A program made the translations under genes and the position numbers. A stretch of 64,000 nucleotides of DNA from Ceratopteris richardii. Lineage: Eukaryota > Streptophyta > Polypodiopsida > Polypodiales > Pteridaceae. The stretch is from assembly GCA_020310875.1 (NCBI GenBank), contig CM035441.1, positions 90,573,495-90,637,494 on the forward strand, in the 5' to 3' direction. Position 1 is the first letter of the stretch; every line of letters begins with the position of its first letter. The notes beneath the pieces were generated by a model. It did not search any database and was not told the DNA's origin. It saw only the letters and a program-made list of their open reading frames with translations. Positions 1 through 12,800 of the stretch are shown here, one piece after another.

Positions 1-253
1 TCCTTTGATGGGCTTTACAAGTATATGAATTTTCATGTGATTTGGAGACATTGAAATTTTTGCCCTAATTTCCAAAGTTTGACTAGCTTTGACTCCTACC
101 CTGGATTTGCTCGATTTCTTCCAAAGTTTGCATGTGAACTCCCTCTGACATCCTTGATACATCTTGGACTTCTCAGGGAATTCTAGCTACCTTCACTGAA
201 TGTGTTTCCTGTAGGCCTTCATGAGTGAGAGAGGAGAGAAAATCTCGACGACA
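1..253 (-). repeat. 3' LTR of Gypsy-A (partial)
   Basis: Direct repeat of 7859-8111 with scattered substitutions. The inner boundary is set by the terminal TGTCG (minus strand) immediately after the polypurine tract. The outer part of this LTR is outside the window. Confidence 0.9.
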
Positions 254-273
254 TTCGCCCCCACTAAACCTGC
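254..273 (-). other. Polypurine tract of Gypsy-A
   Basis: Minus strand reads GCAGGTTTAGTGGGGGCGAA directly before the LTR. Gypsy-C (52871-52889) and Gypsy-B (26864-26882) carry nearly the same tract next to their 3' LTRs, so this is the plus-strand priming site of the family. Confidence 0.85.
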
Positions 274-1462
274 GATTCCTCCGAAAGCGCCACTCTAGTA
301 TCTATGAAAAACAAAATGTTCGAGGCATCAAATTATTTTATAGGCAACATACATGAAAGGAAAAATTAATCATATGCATGAATGAGTAGGTAACGTGACA
401 TGAAGCAAAATTTGCATGAAAGAAAGAATTGAAACACGCAACATGAATATGCATGAACAAATAGGCAACATATATGCAAATGAACAAGAAACATTGACAA
501 CAAGAAAGAATACAAACAAGCATCAATATGAAGTGGAAGTGGATGTATTGAGTCGTTTTAAGCATCGGTTCCTCTCATCTTGAAGAAAAATTTGTACCTT
601 TTTCATAAAGAAATCTACCTTAAATATGATTACAAACAAAGATTTAGGATTTTCAAGAGACATCTTTCATCCTTAGCTTATTTTAGATCAACTCGTTTCC
701 TACATAAATATGAATATGCTCTTGCTCTAATAACATGCAAGGAAATCTAACTAAACTCCACTAATGCATAAATCTGCGTATATAGCTCGTGATTTATTCT
801 ACTATGCCTCTTTATCCTCCTTTGGCTTGCTCTCTTTTTTTCTATGATGATGATGATTCGGCAACTTTATGGTTACGATCACTTTTTTGAGGTGGGAGAA
901 AGTGTAAACTTCCTGGTAATATGTAGCAACTTTTTTTTTTATGATGGGGAAAAATTAAACCCCGATACAAGGTACAACCATTTTTGATGATGGAGAACAG
1001 TTGTTTAAACTCCGATACAAGTGTTGTGAGATGGACTAAGGATGTAGAAACATGCAGTAGCAGGAGCTAGGATTTCAACAATTATGCTTTCGATACAGGA
1101 TACATATGCATGTTTATATATGAAAGTCATGTCACCAAAATAAACCTCCAAATCTACATTCCCTATCTTTCCACAATCCTAGATTATAATCAATTTCTTA
1201 GTAGATAAGTTACTACTTAAGATACAATTTTACACAAGTAGAGAAATCATCATTTGCCTTTTTTTTTTGACTCAAGTGATGTGGATATGCAATGCAATGC
1301 AAAGACTGAAGAAAAACATGCATGAAACAAGAATGGGAAAAAAGTAGAATGAACTTGAAAAAAAAAACATAGCAACATGAACTTGAAAAATTAATGATGT
1401 TTTTATATGTTTTTTTTTTTTCTTTATTATTTTTTTATTTTTTATAAAATAGATACTCTTGT
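274..1462 (-). other. 3' noncoding region of Gypsy-A with a three-unit hairpin array
   Basis: About 1.2 kb between the pol stop and the polypurine tract has no credible reading frame. Within it, at about 887-1022, three imperfect direct repeats spaced roughly 46-50 bp apart can each fold on the minus strand: stems GGAG/CTCC, GGGG/CCCC and a weaker GGAAG/CTTTC, preceded in two units by TGTATC and followed by ATCAT. The stems differ but stay paired. Gypsy-B and Gypsy-C have a different triple hairpin in the same place. The function is unknown. Confidence 0.5.
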
Positions 1463-3829
1463 TTATGAATCAGCCTCATTGTTGTCATCTTCTTCAATGT
1501 CCTCATCCAAAATGTACTCTTCATTATCGCGTTTCTTGAATAGCTTTATCCTTTTACCTGCAATCAAAGTTTTTAGTGCAACACCATTTAATTCACAAAG
1601 AGCATATGTACCATTGATGTTGACTTTTGATACAATGTATGGCCCAAATCACCGTTCAGTGAGCTTTTTGCGTGCATCATATTGAGAGTCAAATGTACTA
1701 TCATAAATGAGCACCCAATCTCCTACTTCAATTGGCTTAGGACGCAATCGATGAGTTTTATCAAAATATTTCTTGTTCTTCATTCTAGATTCTCTTAATT
1801 TTTCAATAGCATCATCAAGTCTTAATTTAGCTTGTTCTAACTGTTTAATACGCAAACTCAAAAAATCATCAATAGACATGTTTTCAAACTAAGGCAAATT
1901 TGACCATGCGAAAATATGAGACTGAATTGGAAACAATGGTTTTTGACAGTACATGAGTTCAGCAGGCATATACCCAGTAGTACGTGTGCATGTCATTCTA
2001 TCTGCCGAAAGTGCAAAAGGTAAGAATCTAGGCCATTGTTTGATGTCACCGTTACATGCTTTAGATATGGCTTTCACAATAGGTGGATGCCCTCTCTCTA
2101 TTTTACCATTGGCTTCTGGATTATATGCAATAGTGAGAGACAAATGAATACCGTGATGTTCAAAGAACTCTTTGGCTTCTCTCGCATTTAACTCTCCAGG
2201 ATCAGCAACTACTTTCTCTATGTACCCAAAGCGACTTATGACATCTTCAAGAAAGAATTTTCAAACATTGTAAGTGGTCTTAGATCGTAGTGCACGTCCG
2301 TCTACATGATTAGTTAAGTCTTCTCTTGCAAGTACAATGTAACGCATTTTGTCAATACCTTTAGGCATAGTTACAAGATCTACTACCCACTTGTAGTGAA
2401 TACAAGGTGGATAAGTAGGATGCAACGGATCTCTATGTTTGACTGATGAATGAAGTTGACAAGTAGAACATGTAGAAACATAGCTACTAATGTCAACATA
2501 CATCCTAGGCCAATAATAGGTACTTCTAATTTTTTCATATGTTCCAAAAAATCCTTTATGTCTTCCCCATAATGTCTCATGCATTTCCTTCATTACTTGC
2601 AACTGAAGACCTCATTTTCCTAGGACTCGTTGTGGATTCATAGCCTTACCCTTAGCATGTCTCCAAAGATAACCGTTACGTAGGAAAAAATTATAAGCTC
2701 GTTTCCTAATGTTACAGAATCTATTCGTAGTCCAGCTAGGTAATGGTTGTAGTGTACTCAGGTACTTTCCTATGTCTCTCCATTCATTTTCGTACTGAGA
2801 ATCATGAAATTTCTCATACTCGTATATATGTGGAACATAATCAACTTAGTTCACATTCTTTATTAGATCACTTTCAAGGTCATCAAATCTAGCTCTTGAT
2901 AACATATCAGCAACTGAATTTGACTTACCTGAAATATGAACTAACTTAGGATTTATGAACTTAATATATGAGATCCATCTAAGCATGGCTATATCAGGAG
3001 ATGAACAATTCGCTATCATTCCAATGAGAGGCAAACAATCAGTTTCAACTTTGACATTTGCACCAATGAAATATTCTTTGTCTGTTTTCAAAGTTGTTAT
3101 CATACCCCATAGTTCTCGTTTAATCTGTGGATATTTTTGTTGTGTTTCATGTAAAATTTTGGCACCAAACCTAATTGCATATCTATTCCCTTTACTATCA
3201 TCTTGATTTATGACCCAACCTATACCAATAGGACTAGTATCAACAGTCAATATAATAGGTTTGTTAGTAGAATATTCTACACGCTTAAGGATTGGAGCTT
3301 CAAGCAATAATTTCTTCAATTTATGCATGGCTTGAGTGTGTTTGTCAGTCCAAATAAATTTTAGTTTCTTCCTCAACAAGTCATAAAGACATCCACAATC
3401 TTTATCTATGGGCCATCGAAACTTATCATAGACTTCTCTTGAAATCACATTGATTTCGGAGCCGAAATCTACTAATGCATTTACAGTGATAGTGTTCTTA
3501 TCATTTCCTATTAGAACATGCATCTCTGATGTACCTCTAGACAAAAATGTTCTTTTAAAGTGACTTTCAGGATTTCTTTCATGATTTTCATGGTCAGGTT
3601 GAATAGGTCCTAAGAAATTTTTATTAACATTTACTTCATCATCATCAAAGTCCTCTTCATCAGATTCATCAAAGTTTAAGGCTTCATTCATAGCTTGATC
3701 TTGATCTAGAGAATCTTGCATCTCAGTATCTAGATTAAGGGGAAACCTCTTCCTTTTAATTAGGCCGATAAAGTTATCTTTAAAAACAGGCTTTGCAATA
3801 GAGAAAACTTGTTCTAAAGACATAGTCAC
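1463..3829 (-). pseudogene. Gypsy-A pol relic: protease, RNase H, integrase (RT deleted)
   Basis: A single minus-strand frame runs about 790 codons with in-frame stops near 2846, 2261, 1889 and 1649. It starts with the linker motif MSLEQVFSIAKP, then an aspartic protease with VDFGSEINVIS (Gypsy-C has IDSGSEIN, so Ser is replaced by Phe in the catalytic D-S/T-G). Straight after WPIDKD the frame jumps to LYDLLRKK, the tail of the RT connection domain, and into a Ty3 RNase H (TVDTSP, KREL, ETDCLP, VADMLSR). About 1.85 kb that is present in Gypsy-C (after about 41890 to about 43746) is therefore missing, without breaking the frame. Integrase follows: H/H and CSTC zinc motif, catalytic Asp in VVDLVTMP, VVADPGE (Gypsy-C has ADRGE) and Glu in NGKIERG. 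Stops replacing Trp (1889, 1649) and Cys (2261) show decay. Confidence 0.88.
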
Positions 3830-5928
3830 TTGACTCTAAGCAAAATGTCATCTAAAATCTCCATAGGATCTATTTTTCTCTCAATTTCTGAAATCAAGAT
3901 GGCTTTAGGTTTTCTCTTTGGTTTCTTTTGTTTTTGCTTAGGGTCTTGTTTTTGTTCATGTTCTCGTGTTCGGTCTTATGTTTGTTTTGCTTGTTCTTGT
4001 TTATCTAAAGGCTTTGGTTCTGTTTTTCTTTGCTTTGTCTTCTTCCCTTTTTGTTTCTCCTCTTGTTTTTGTTCATTGGGTTGTGATTCTTGTTTTTTAT
4101 CTTTGGATTGTGATGTTTCTCCCTGCTCTATGATTGTTTCTATTCCCTCCGAGGTTTGTTTTCGCATTACTCTTCTTTCACTAGGCTCAGCTTCATCTCT
4201 TTTTCGTTTTTCTTCTACATTGGATATGTGAGAAATAAGAGATTGATCTTCTATTGGTGATTCCCAAGCCGTTATTCTCCTAATCTCATCTCGTGCTCTT
4301 ACTAAAACCTCTATGGAAAAATCACCTTCCTTTGTGGGTTTACTTGATTCCACTTGTTGTTCATTAAGAGCTTCTAGTTTCACTTCTCTAGTTCCTACAT
4401 CCGTTATGGTTATATTTTCATAGTTTTTTCTCATTCCTCCCTTACCATAATTTCCTTGCAAAGGTAGCCTAGATCAATAGTCACATATTTTCTTGTCTAT
4501 GTCTATTACTAGTGGTTGCTCCTTAGCAGCCTTCAATAGTTCACAATCTCTCAAAAAGTGCTCTAACAAATCACACCAAGGACACCTACGAGGGCCACGC
4601 ACAAAACCATTTGGATTTTGAGGATTTTGATTAACTTGAACATGCGGTACTTGAGGTGCAAGAGGAGCTTCCATATTATACGGTTGATGATTCTAAAAAT
4701 TTTGATTTTGAGGATTTTGAAAAGCTATTTGAGAAGCTTGAGGATACATGTTTTCATACATTTGATAATTTTGCACATGAGGATGAGGATTTTGCATTGA
4801 AGGATTATGCATTGGAGGAACTTGATATGCTTGAGTAGGAGCTACTTGTGGATTTTGATTGGTAGCTAAAACATGTTGATTAGGCTCTTGAAAAGACATT
4901 GGGCTCATTTGATTTTGGAAACTTTTGGTGTAATTAGATTGTAAAGCATCTATAGTCTTGGCCAAATTGGATTGTGTAGCAATAAGACTTTCCATTTGCT
5001 TAGTGAGAATTTCCACTTGAGATTGTTCAACTACACTTTTATTTGGCTCTACTTTAAAACCTTGAGTAGGCTCCATCATTTGAGGAATAGGAGTAGAATC
5101 AAAAATCATAGCATGGGATTGTTCTCTAACTTGCTCCTTAGTTTGTGGAAGGCTAGCTTGAGGAAGACTAGTTTGCTCATAAAGCATGGATTGTCTTTGA
5201 TGTCTATGGGCTACAGCCTCTACTACTTTACGCACTTTTTGCCAATTATCAGTAAGACCATAGCGCTTATCCGGTTCTTCTAATCGCCGTTCAACTTCCC
5301 TAGGAGTTTCAGGATGAAGAAGATTAAGAAAATTGATCACAAGATCAGGTTCCAAAGTTATCTTATCCTCATCAGGAAGTTGTTCATAGCGTCTAACATA
5401 CTCATTTTGTAAGTGATTAATAGAGCTACTAGGCTTTGGTGAATTGACCCATCGTAAGAATCCATCACGACTATGTTGGCAATAATCTTCAAGATAGAAT
5501 TCTTTGAGCATCTCCTTTTTAAAATCAATCCAAGGAAGACTATCATATTGAGTGACACGGTTTATGATAGATCTATCAGCAATTGGTTCAAAGAATGATA
5601 TCGAAAGATCTTTGGGAAGACCAAAAATCATAGCTTGCTCTTCAAACAAATCTAAGTAGCTTGTGATGTTGATGCCATTGAATTTTTCCCTCTCACTCAA
5701 CATAGAAGAGACTATTCTTTGGCCTTGTTTCTCAACAATAAGGTATTTGAATCCTTCCTCCATCTTATGTGAATAAGCAAGTGATGCACGATGCTCTAGA
5801 TCTCTCACAAATGTGTTTACTTCACGACGAAGATGTGCACGATACTGTGAGAAATCCAGTGCAACACTCAAGTCGGATGATGATGATATGGTGAGGATGA
5901 CAAATATGAAACAAAGGATATGGATCAC
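3826..5928 (-). pseudogene. Gypsy-A gag with charged linker
   Basis: Structural polyprotein that would form the virus-like particle. The minus frame runs from 5928 with stops at about 4693, 4474 and 3976, all in one frame. The first 411 residues match Gypsy-C gag (for example FYLEDYCQHSRDGFLRWVNSP and RRYEQLPDEDK). A CCHC knuckle follows at about 4560-4600 (CPWCDLLEHFLRDC). After it comes a Glu/Lys/Gln-rich linker (about 160 residues). A single-base indel near 3835 shifts the following protease-pol frame. The residue Arg at the equivalent of the 4474 stop is present in Gypsy-C, so that stop is a later mutation. The first Met at 5928 is only about 40 bp after the primer site; whether it is the true start is uncertain because the N-terminal 30 residues have no counterpart. 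Confidence 0.85.
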
Positions 5929-5965
5929 AACCTCCCAACAAGATCAGAAGCAAATGCCACGAAGC

Positions 5966-5982
5966 GTTTCACATCGGGTTCA
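5966..5982 (-). other. Primer-binding site of Gypsy-A (tRNA-Trp-like)
   Basis: Minus strand TGAACCCGATGTGAAAC lies two bases inside the 5' LTR. It matches the sites of Gypsy-B and Gypsy-C and the complement of the 3' end of plant tRNA-Trp (acceptor strand plus T-stem), except that the TGG pairing with the CCA tail is absent. Confidence 0.7.
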
Positions 5983-5984
5983 AA

Positions 5985-8111
5985 TGTGGAGGTGATCGCA
6001 ATCCGGGTGGATAGGGTCCGGTCGTGGCACACACAGGGTGTATGAAGCTAATGAATGTTGGAAGGTTTAAGGACATGAAAGTGAAATTAATGTTGAGTAT
6101 GGAGAAGAGAGAGATGTTGAAATGATTATGGGAATGGGATTGTAGGAGTGCAAGTTAGATTTATGAACATGACTGATGAGAATGAAAAAGAACCATACAC
6201 ACGAATCAAATTTGGAAGGAAGAATGGTCCATTGAAGGAGCTTCTTAAACACTTCCTAATTCTAATCCATATGCATAGTCTTCTTTGGATGATATGTATG
6301 CATGATAAGAATAGATGGAATCCTTACACATAAATCAGTTTCGAAAGGAAGAATGATCCAATATTGGAGCTTCTTATACACTTTTAGAAACTAATCAATA
6401 TGTATCGGTATGTATGGATTATATGCATGCAAGTGTATTATGATGATAGAGTTTACTCACAAGCTCAATGAAACATCCTCACTGGTTCAACGCAATACTG
6501 CGAAGCCTTCTCACACATAGAAGAAAATAGAAGACATGTAAAAATACTTAAGAGACTGAGAGACTAGACAAGAGACAAGTGACATGAATTAAAAGAATTT
6601 GAATTAAGTTACATGTATAAGATCATCGTGGTACGTCAAGCTAAGCAGTATACTGATCAAAGGCGGTTCCGACCCTCAAACCATGACAGTTCAACCGAAT
6701 GTCACACGTAAGAAGGTGAGTTCCACTTCATTGACCCTATGTATGTCTAGGCTCGTAACGTCTAACTAAAGAATTCTAAGACTCATTAAAACCAGCTCTA
6801 ACTCACTCACACGCTCCACCGAGGGTGAGTCAAGATAGAGATGATGGTTTCAAGAGCCTATCCTAGATTGGAGTTCTAACTTAAATTTGAAACTAGGTAC
6901 TATACTCATACTAGCCCACCTTGGATCCTCACTCGCTCAACCGAGGGTGATCGTCTCCAGGAAACCGTAAGCTAGCATGAGGCCTATGGATGCCTAACAA
7001 TGATGCTCTAGGAGTTTGGAGGGGGGTTTATATAGGTTTTTGAATGAATTTGGGCCCTTGGATCTAGAGAAATCAACTCTCAACTCTAGGATCACTACTT
7101 TCGATTAAAACCATTTGATTAATCAAATCAATGGCTTGGAATTGTTCTTTCTATCAAATCTAGTGGAAAGGAGTGAAATTAAGGCACCTTCATTCTCCAC
7201 CATTGGATCTGGGGATGATGTGGACCGTCGGATGAGTGCTGACATCAATTCGGATAAGATAAGCTACTATTTTTTGAGAAACTTTGCATTATTGATCTTT
7301 AACCCTCAAAAAAGTCTTCTTTGATGAAAAAACTCGTGGATCCTCCTTCCTTTATGCTTTAGTGCATCTCCACCCTTGAATATGAGCTCATCTTGACCGT
7401 ACAACATGGTTCAATCATATTTCGCCATGTGGCAGCCCTTCAAGCCTTCAATTTTCTTATTCTACAAAACTGCAATGACCTTGAAAACTCGATTTTGTGC
7501 TCTTTGACCCTTCAAATATCCTTTGATGAAGATAAAAGTTTGTAGGACTATGTTTTGAAAGGCCTCTTTAGGAATATGCAAAAATAACTCCCATCTGAAT
7601 CTTCCTTGTACAAGTTTGACTACATTTGGAAGCTTGCAAGGTGGCATTAAGGTGTCTAGAAATCTCTAATAGCCTTGAAACTTTGTACAAATATGTATCC
7701 ACATATGGTCTTTATACATGCCAAACCATATGGCTAACAAAAATTCCTATACAAAATTTTGTAGGGTCTAAGTGGAATAATTTCATTTTTTACAAAATGC
7801 ACATGGCATATCAATGTGCTAAGAAATCCATTTTCATGTGAAATTCGGGCTATAGACTGCCTTTGATAGGCTTTATAAGTATATGAATTTTCATGTGATT
7901 TGGAGACATTCAAACTTTTGCCCTAATTTCCAAAGTTTGACCAGCTTTGACTGCTACCCTGGATTTTCTCGATTTCTTCCAAAGTTTGCATGTGAACTCC
8001 CTTTGACATCCTTGATGCATCTTGGACTTCTCAGGGAATTCTGGCTACCTTCACCGAATGTGTTTTATGTAGGCCTTCATGAGTGCGAGAGGAGAGAAAA
8101 TCTTGACGACA
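5985..8111 (-). repeat. 5' LTR of Gypsy-A (2127 bp)
   Basis: Its 253 outer bases repeat at 1-253. It ends TGTCGTC on the minus strand and begins TGTGG on the plus strand next to the primer site. It contains an imperfect internal duplication at about 6176-6425, in which the block with ATCA-A-TTTGGAAGGAAGAAT and GGAGCTTCTTA recurs about 125 bp later. No protein-like frame is visible. Confidence 0.88.
7026..7035 (-). promoter_or_regulatory. Probable TATA box of Gypsy-A 5' LTR
   Basis: Minus strand CCTATATAAACC in the middle of the LTR, the place expected for the U3/R boundary. No transcription start can be fixed from sequence alone. Confidence 0.5.
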
Positions 8112-9556
8112 AGGAAGCTACTAAAACTCAAAAGAAGCATTGGCATGCTAGATATAGATTCAAGGTTTGAAGGGCACTTTTAAAAATCAAGACTTGAAGA
8201 AGGCCAGAGAATTTTTTTTCTAGTGTTTTTTTCGTATTATTCTGGTGGTTTTGTGGTGGCTATCTAGTCTTCTTCCAATGATTTTCTGGTATTATTCTGG
8301 TGGCCTTAGAGTTTGAGGGATCATGCACTCTAATGTTATTCAGGTATTTTTTTGGTGTTTCTCTGGTATCCTTCTCGTGGCCTAAAAGTCTCACAAAACA
8401 TGTAGTCCGGTGTCTTTTTGGTAGAGTAGTAATCCAAGAGTTCAATGGTCTAGTATGTTCTTCCACACAAGAGTTCCGAATATTTTCCTTAATCATAACT
8501 AAATTCTAGGAGGCATAGATTAAAAGTGGACCTATTAATTAGAGGCTCTATATCACGAATTTAACCTATGAAGAAGCCTGGACCACTTTCCCAAATTACA
8601 ACTTACTAGAATAAACAAAGAGGCTGATTGAGAGATTCTTCCAAATTTATAAGAGCACTTTTCACACACTATATAAGTATGAATCAACTCACGAAAAGGA
8701 TAGGATGAACTCTACTCTCTTCCTAGAGCTAGGATAGAGCATAGATAAGTTCTTATATGTAGCCCCTCTTGCTTAGCTAGTAATTTTTGATAACTTATTC
8801 TTCTCTGTAGTCAGCCATTGCTCATTACCTTTCTGAGGAGTGAGCTAGTTTCCAACACTAATTGTTTTTGTTGAGACTCCTTCAAGTCTACTTCATCATT
8901 CCAAAATATTTCATGCACGTTTAGACATCATAAAATATTTCTGTTTTGATTCTAAACGAGAAACCTTATACAATTCAAATGATACCATTGCTTATTGGAA
9001 CAATTGATACTCCATTTTCATTCCACCGTACATGGGAAGTAGAAATTGAGAAACAAGTATGGCTTTCATAAAAAGCTTCTAAATAGTCCTCATTTTTTCA
9101 ATCGGAAGGGAGTGAGCAAGCGATTTCATTGAGCTAGATCAAATAATTTTATGAGACAAAGAGGCAAAACAGAGGGGGTTTCTAGCACCACTTGATAATA
9201 GAGCAAGAGTGTGAGAATCCTTTAACAAGAGAGGAGAAACTCTAGCAGAACTCGGTAATCCTAGGGTATATGGTGGGCAGAATTAAAGCAAGTCTAAGCA
9301 AGCTTGTACTTGAGGAGAAAATGGAAGAAGACACCTGACTCTGTAGAAACAATACGGAGAAGAAGAGCACACTCAAATAGAGATGTAATAAATTACACTC
9401 AAGTCAAGTTATTAATTATAAAGGAAAGATCAAAATCAAGTTGATCACCCATGAGGGGAACGAAATCTTCATTAGGAAAGATAAAATTAAAGTCCTTACT
9501 GAATGGCGTGTAGATAAAACTCAACTTTCATTGTCATAGCTCAAGAGCTATTTGAG
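8112..9556. other. Intergenic stretch with no recognised gene
   Basis: AT-rich sequence between Gypsy-A and Copia-1. A short element (TATTATTCTGGTGG) recurs near 8234 and 8291 and gives a weak TTTCTGGT-type repetition at 8220-8380. No coding relic could be followed. Confidence 0.5.
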
Positions 9557-9561
9557 TACTC

Positions 9562-9791
9562 TGTTGGAGATAGACGTCTGCGGAAGCACGCGAACAACAC
9601 AAGGAAGAAGAAGAAGCTTGGAGCACAACACACAAGACTGAATGTATTACTAGAGAATGTACAAAGATAAGTAGCCCATTAGGGCAATAGGCGTATATAC
9701 AAGCCGGGGGAAAAAAACCTCCTAAAGAGTGAGAAAAGTGCCCCGGCGGTCCTAGAGTGTTCACACACATCACTACCTAAATATATCAACA
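9562..9791 (-). repeat. 3' LTR of Copia-1
   Basis: 230 bp, TGTTGGAG...ATATCAACA on the plus strand. The inner side abuts the polypurine tract GGGGGGATT (minus strand, 9792-9800), which fixes the orientation. Confidence 0.96.
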
Positions 9792-9806
9792 AATCCCCCC
9801 TGGGAG
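9792..9806 (-). other. Polypurine tract of Copia-1
   Basis: Minus strand CTCCCAGGGGGGATT immediately before the 3' LTR; the G-run is the expected plus-strand primer. Confidence 0.85.
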
Positions 9807-9865
9807 TGATGCGGTGAACAAGGAGCTGGCACTCATGTATAAGGAAGTGCCAAGCTATGTGGAAA

Positions 9866-12800
9866 TCACTCCACAAAAGGAAGTAAGCCCAAAGCTTTGC
9901 GGAAAGCTTCAAACTTCTCCCTAGGCAGAGCCTTCGTGAAAAGGTCTGCAATGTTCTCCTGCGTGGGCACATATGCCAAGCTGATCTCCCCAGCAGAGAA
10001 CCTCTCCCTGACATAGTGATAATGCACCTCAATGTGCTTAGTGCGAGCATGGAACACAGGGTTCCTCGCAACTGCCAATGCGCTCTGACTGTCAGTGAAG
10101 ATGGTGGTGGCAGAAGACTGGCCAACACCCAAATCAGCCATAAGCCGTCTGAGCTACACACACTCAACAGTCGCCGTGAAAGCTGCCCTATACTCAGCCT
10201 CACAACTGGAAGTGGCCACAGTAGGCTGCTTCTTGCTCAACCAAGATATACATGAGGTACCAAGCATGAAGCAAAAACCACTGGTGGACACACGAGTGTC
10301 ATAGCAACCAGCCCAATCTGAGTCAGAAAAAGCATGCAAATCTGGCGGTAGTGATCCCCCCTTGGGATAAAACAACCCAAGTAGCCGAGTACCACTCAAG
10401 TAGCGAAAGATGCGCTTAACCGCTTTCCAATGCATAAACCTGCTCATCTGTGAGACAGCAAACTGAATATCTCGCCGAGTAATGCATAAGTAAATCAAGC
10501 ATCCAACAGCCTGCTGATAGAGAACAGCGTCAAATGCATCTCCAGCATCATGAAGACTCAATCGTAAACCTGTCTCCATAGAAGTGGCAATAGGCTTACA
10601 GTCTTCAAGGCCAAAACGCTGCAATAATGTGTCAATATATTTCGTTTGACACAAAGCCATTCCACCATCAACATGCATAAACTGAATGCCCAAATAGTGA
10701 TGCAAATGCCCCAAATCAGACATCTCAAATGAGGCATGCAAATCAGCCTTAAAATCAGCAATATGTGTCTCAATAGGACCACTGAGCAGCATGTCATCAA
10801 CATAGACAACAATGATCAGAAGCACATCATTAGCACGCTTAACATATAAGGTGCTTTCAGTTGGAGTATTCTCAAAACCATGTGCAATCAGATAGGCATG
10901 TATCTTCTCATACCAAGCACGTGGTGCTTGCTTTAAACCATATAATGCCTTCTTTAGCCTGCAAACCTGGTTTTCATGCCCTTTCTGCACAAAGCCACGG
11001 GGCTGAAAAACATACACTTCTTCATGCAAATCACCATTCAGAAATGTTGTTTTAATGTCCAACTAATGTACATTCCAACCATGATGGGCTGCAAGTGCAC
11101 AAATGCTGCGAACAGTAGTCATACGGCATGTAGGTGCAAAGGTCTCATCAAAATCAATGCCTCTTTCCTGTGCATAACCCTTTGCAACAAGCCTAGCCTT
11201 ATACCTGTCAACTGTACCATCAGGTTTACGCTTCAGCTTGTATACCCACTTAGTGCCAATGGCCTTCTTGCCAGGGGGCAAGTCACATAAAGACCATGTA
11301 CCATTCTTCATTATAGCATCATATTCAGATTGCATAGCAGCCATCCAATTTTCTGAATTTTGTGCTTCATCAAAAGAAACAGGCTCATTCTCATCACAGA
11401 GACTAGATGTAGCCATAGCATAGCAATCTGATGCAAAGGAGGCACTATGAGAGCCTGAACGAGTACGATATGACAAAGGTGCATCTAATTTGCTGTCATG
11501 CAAAGTCTGCACCAGCCATTTTGGCATAGTTTTTGCCTGCTCAATATCAGCTCTCTCATCAGCAAGTGCATCATGTAAATCTGCATCAGAAATGGAATGA
11601 TCTACATCATCATATGAAACCTGCAAAGGCTGAGAAGTTGCCTCATTAGGACCAGCACTAGCCTGTCCACCTGTAAAAAGAGGCATCAAAGTATCATACA
11701 TGTCTTTGGAGCTAACAGATGTCTCCTTAGTACATGAAAGCAATCGCTGAATAGCATCTTCCACAAAGACAACATCACGGCTAACCTGAATGCGTTTAGT
11801 CTATGGATGATACAGACGATAGCCTTTACTTTCAGAACTGTACCCAACAAAAATACATTTTACTGCCTTATCATCCAATTTTTTGCGATGTTGTTCAGGC
11901 ACTAATGCATATGCCAAACAACCAAAAACACGCAGATGAGCAACAGATGGCTTGCGGTCACGCCAAGCCTCATATCGAGTGATAGACTGCAACGCTTTAG
12001 TGGGACACCTGTTCAGTACATATGCTGCACACATGACAGCCTCAAGCCAAAAACTATGTGGTAAAGCCTGACTTTTGACCATGCACCTCGCCATCTCCAT
12101 GAGTGACCTGTTCTTTTGTTCAGCAACTCCATTCTGTTGAGGTGTATACGGCACTGTACACTGGTGTTTTATCCCACGTTCAGCCAGAAATGCATTAAAA
12201 TCTGAAGACATATATTCCCCCCCTCGATCAGAATGGAGGGTGCCCATTTTACATGCTGACAGATTTTCAGCCAAAACCAAAAACTGTTTGAAGCACATGA
12301 ACACTTCGGACTTTGCTTTGAGTGGATATACCCATGCATGCCTGGAAAAAACATCAATGAAAGTCACGAAGTAAAGGTAATTTCCAAAAGAGGGTGTCTG
12401 CATAGGACCACAGACATCACTATGTACAAGCTTCAATTTCTGTGTAGCCCGAACTGAACCATCTTTGGGAAAGGAAGAACGCTGCATTTTGCCCAAAATA
12501 CAGCCTTCGCAAACATGTTTTCCAGGTGCCTCAAGTTTGGGCAAAGAGGACACCATTTCAGATTTCTGCAGGCGTAACAAACTAGCAAAATTCAGATGAC
12601 CAAAGCGTGCATGCCAAAGCTTTGCATCTGACATAGCCTGAGAATCATGAACTGCACATGCCGAATCATTCACAGATCTTTCATAGTCTATGAGCTTATA
12701 CAACCCACGACATAAAATGCCAGAAGCAATAATCACATCGCCATTTGAGAGATCATGGACTGTACACCTATCATCAACAAATTTCACAACCAAGCCAATC

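Larger units (their letters stand above)
1..8111 (-). mobile_element. Gypsy-A, Ty3/gypsy LTR retrotransposon, truncated by window start
   Basis: Read on the minus strand the order is 5' LTR (5985-8111), primer-binding site, gag, protease, RNase H, integrase, long 3' noncoding region, polypurine tract and 3' LTR (1-253, cut by the window edge). Bases 1-253 match 7859-8111 almost base for base, which identifies the two LTRs. Gag, linker, protease, RNase H and integrase are clearly homologous to those of Gypsy-C (38035-54026), but most of the reverse transcriptase is missing. The copy is inactive: it has in-frame stops, a gag/pol frameshift and the RT deletion. The target duplication cannot be tested because the left end lies outside the window; the base run after the right LTR is AGGAA. 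Confidence 0.92.
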
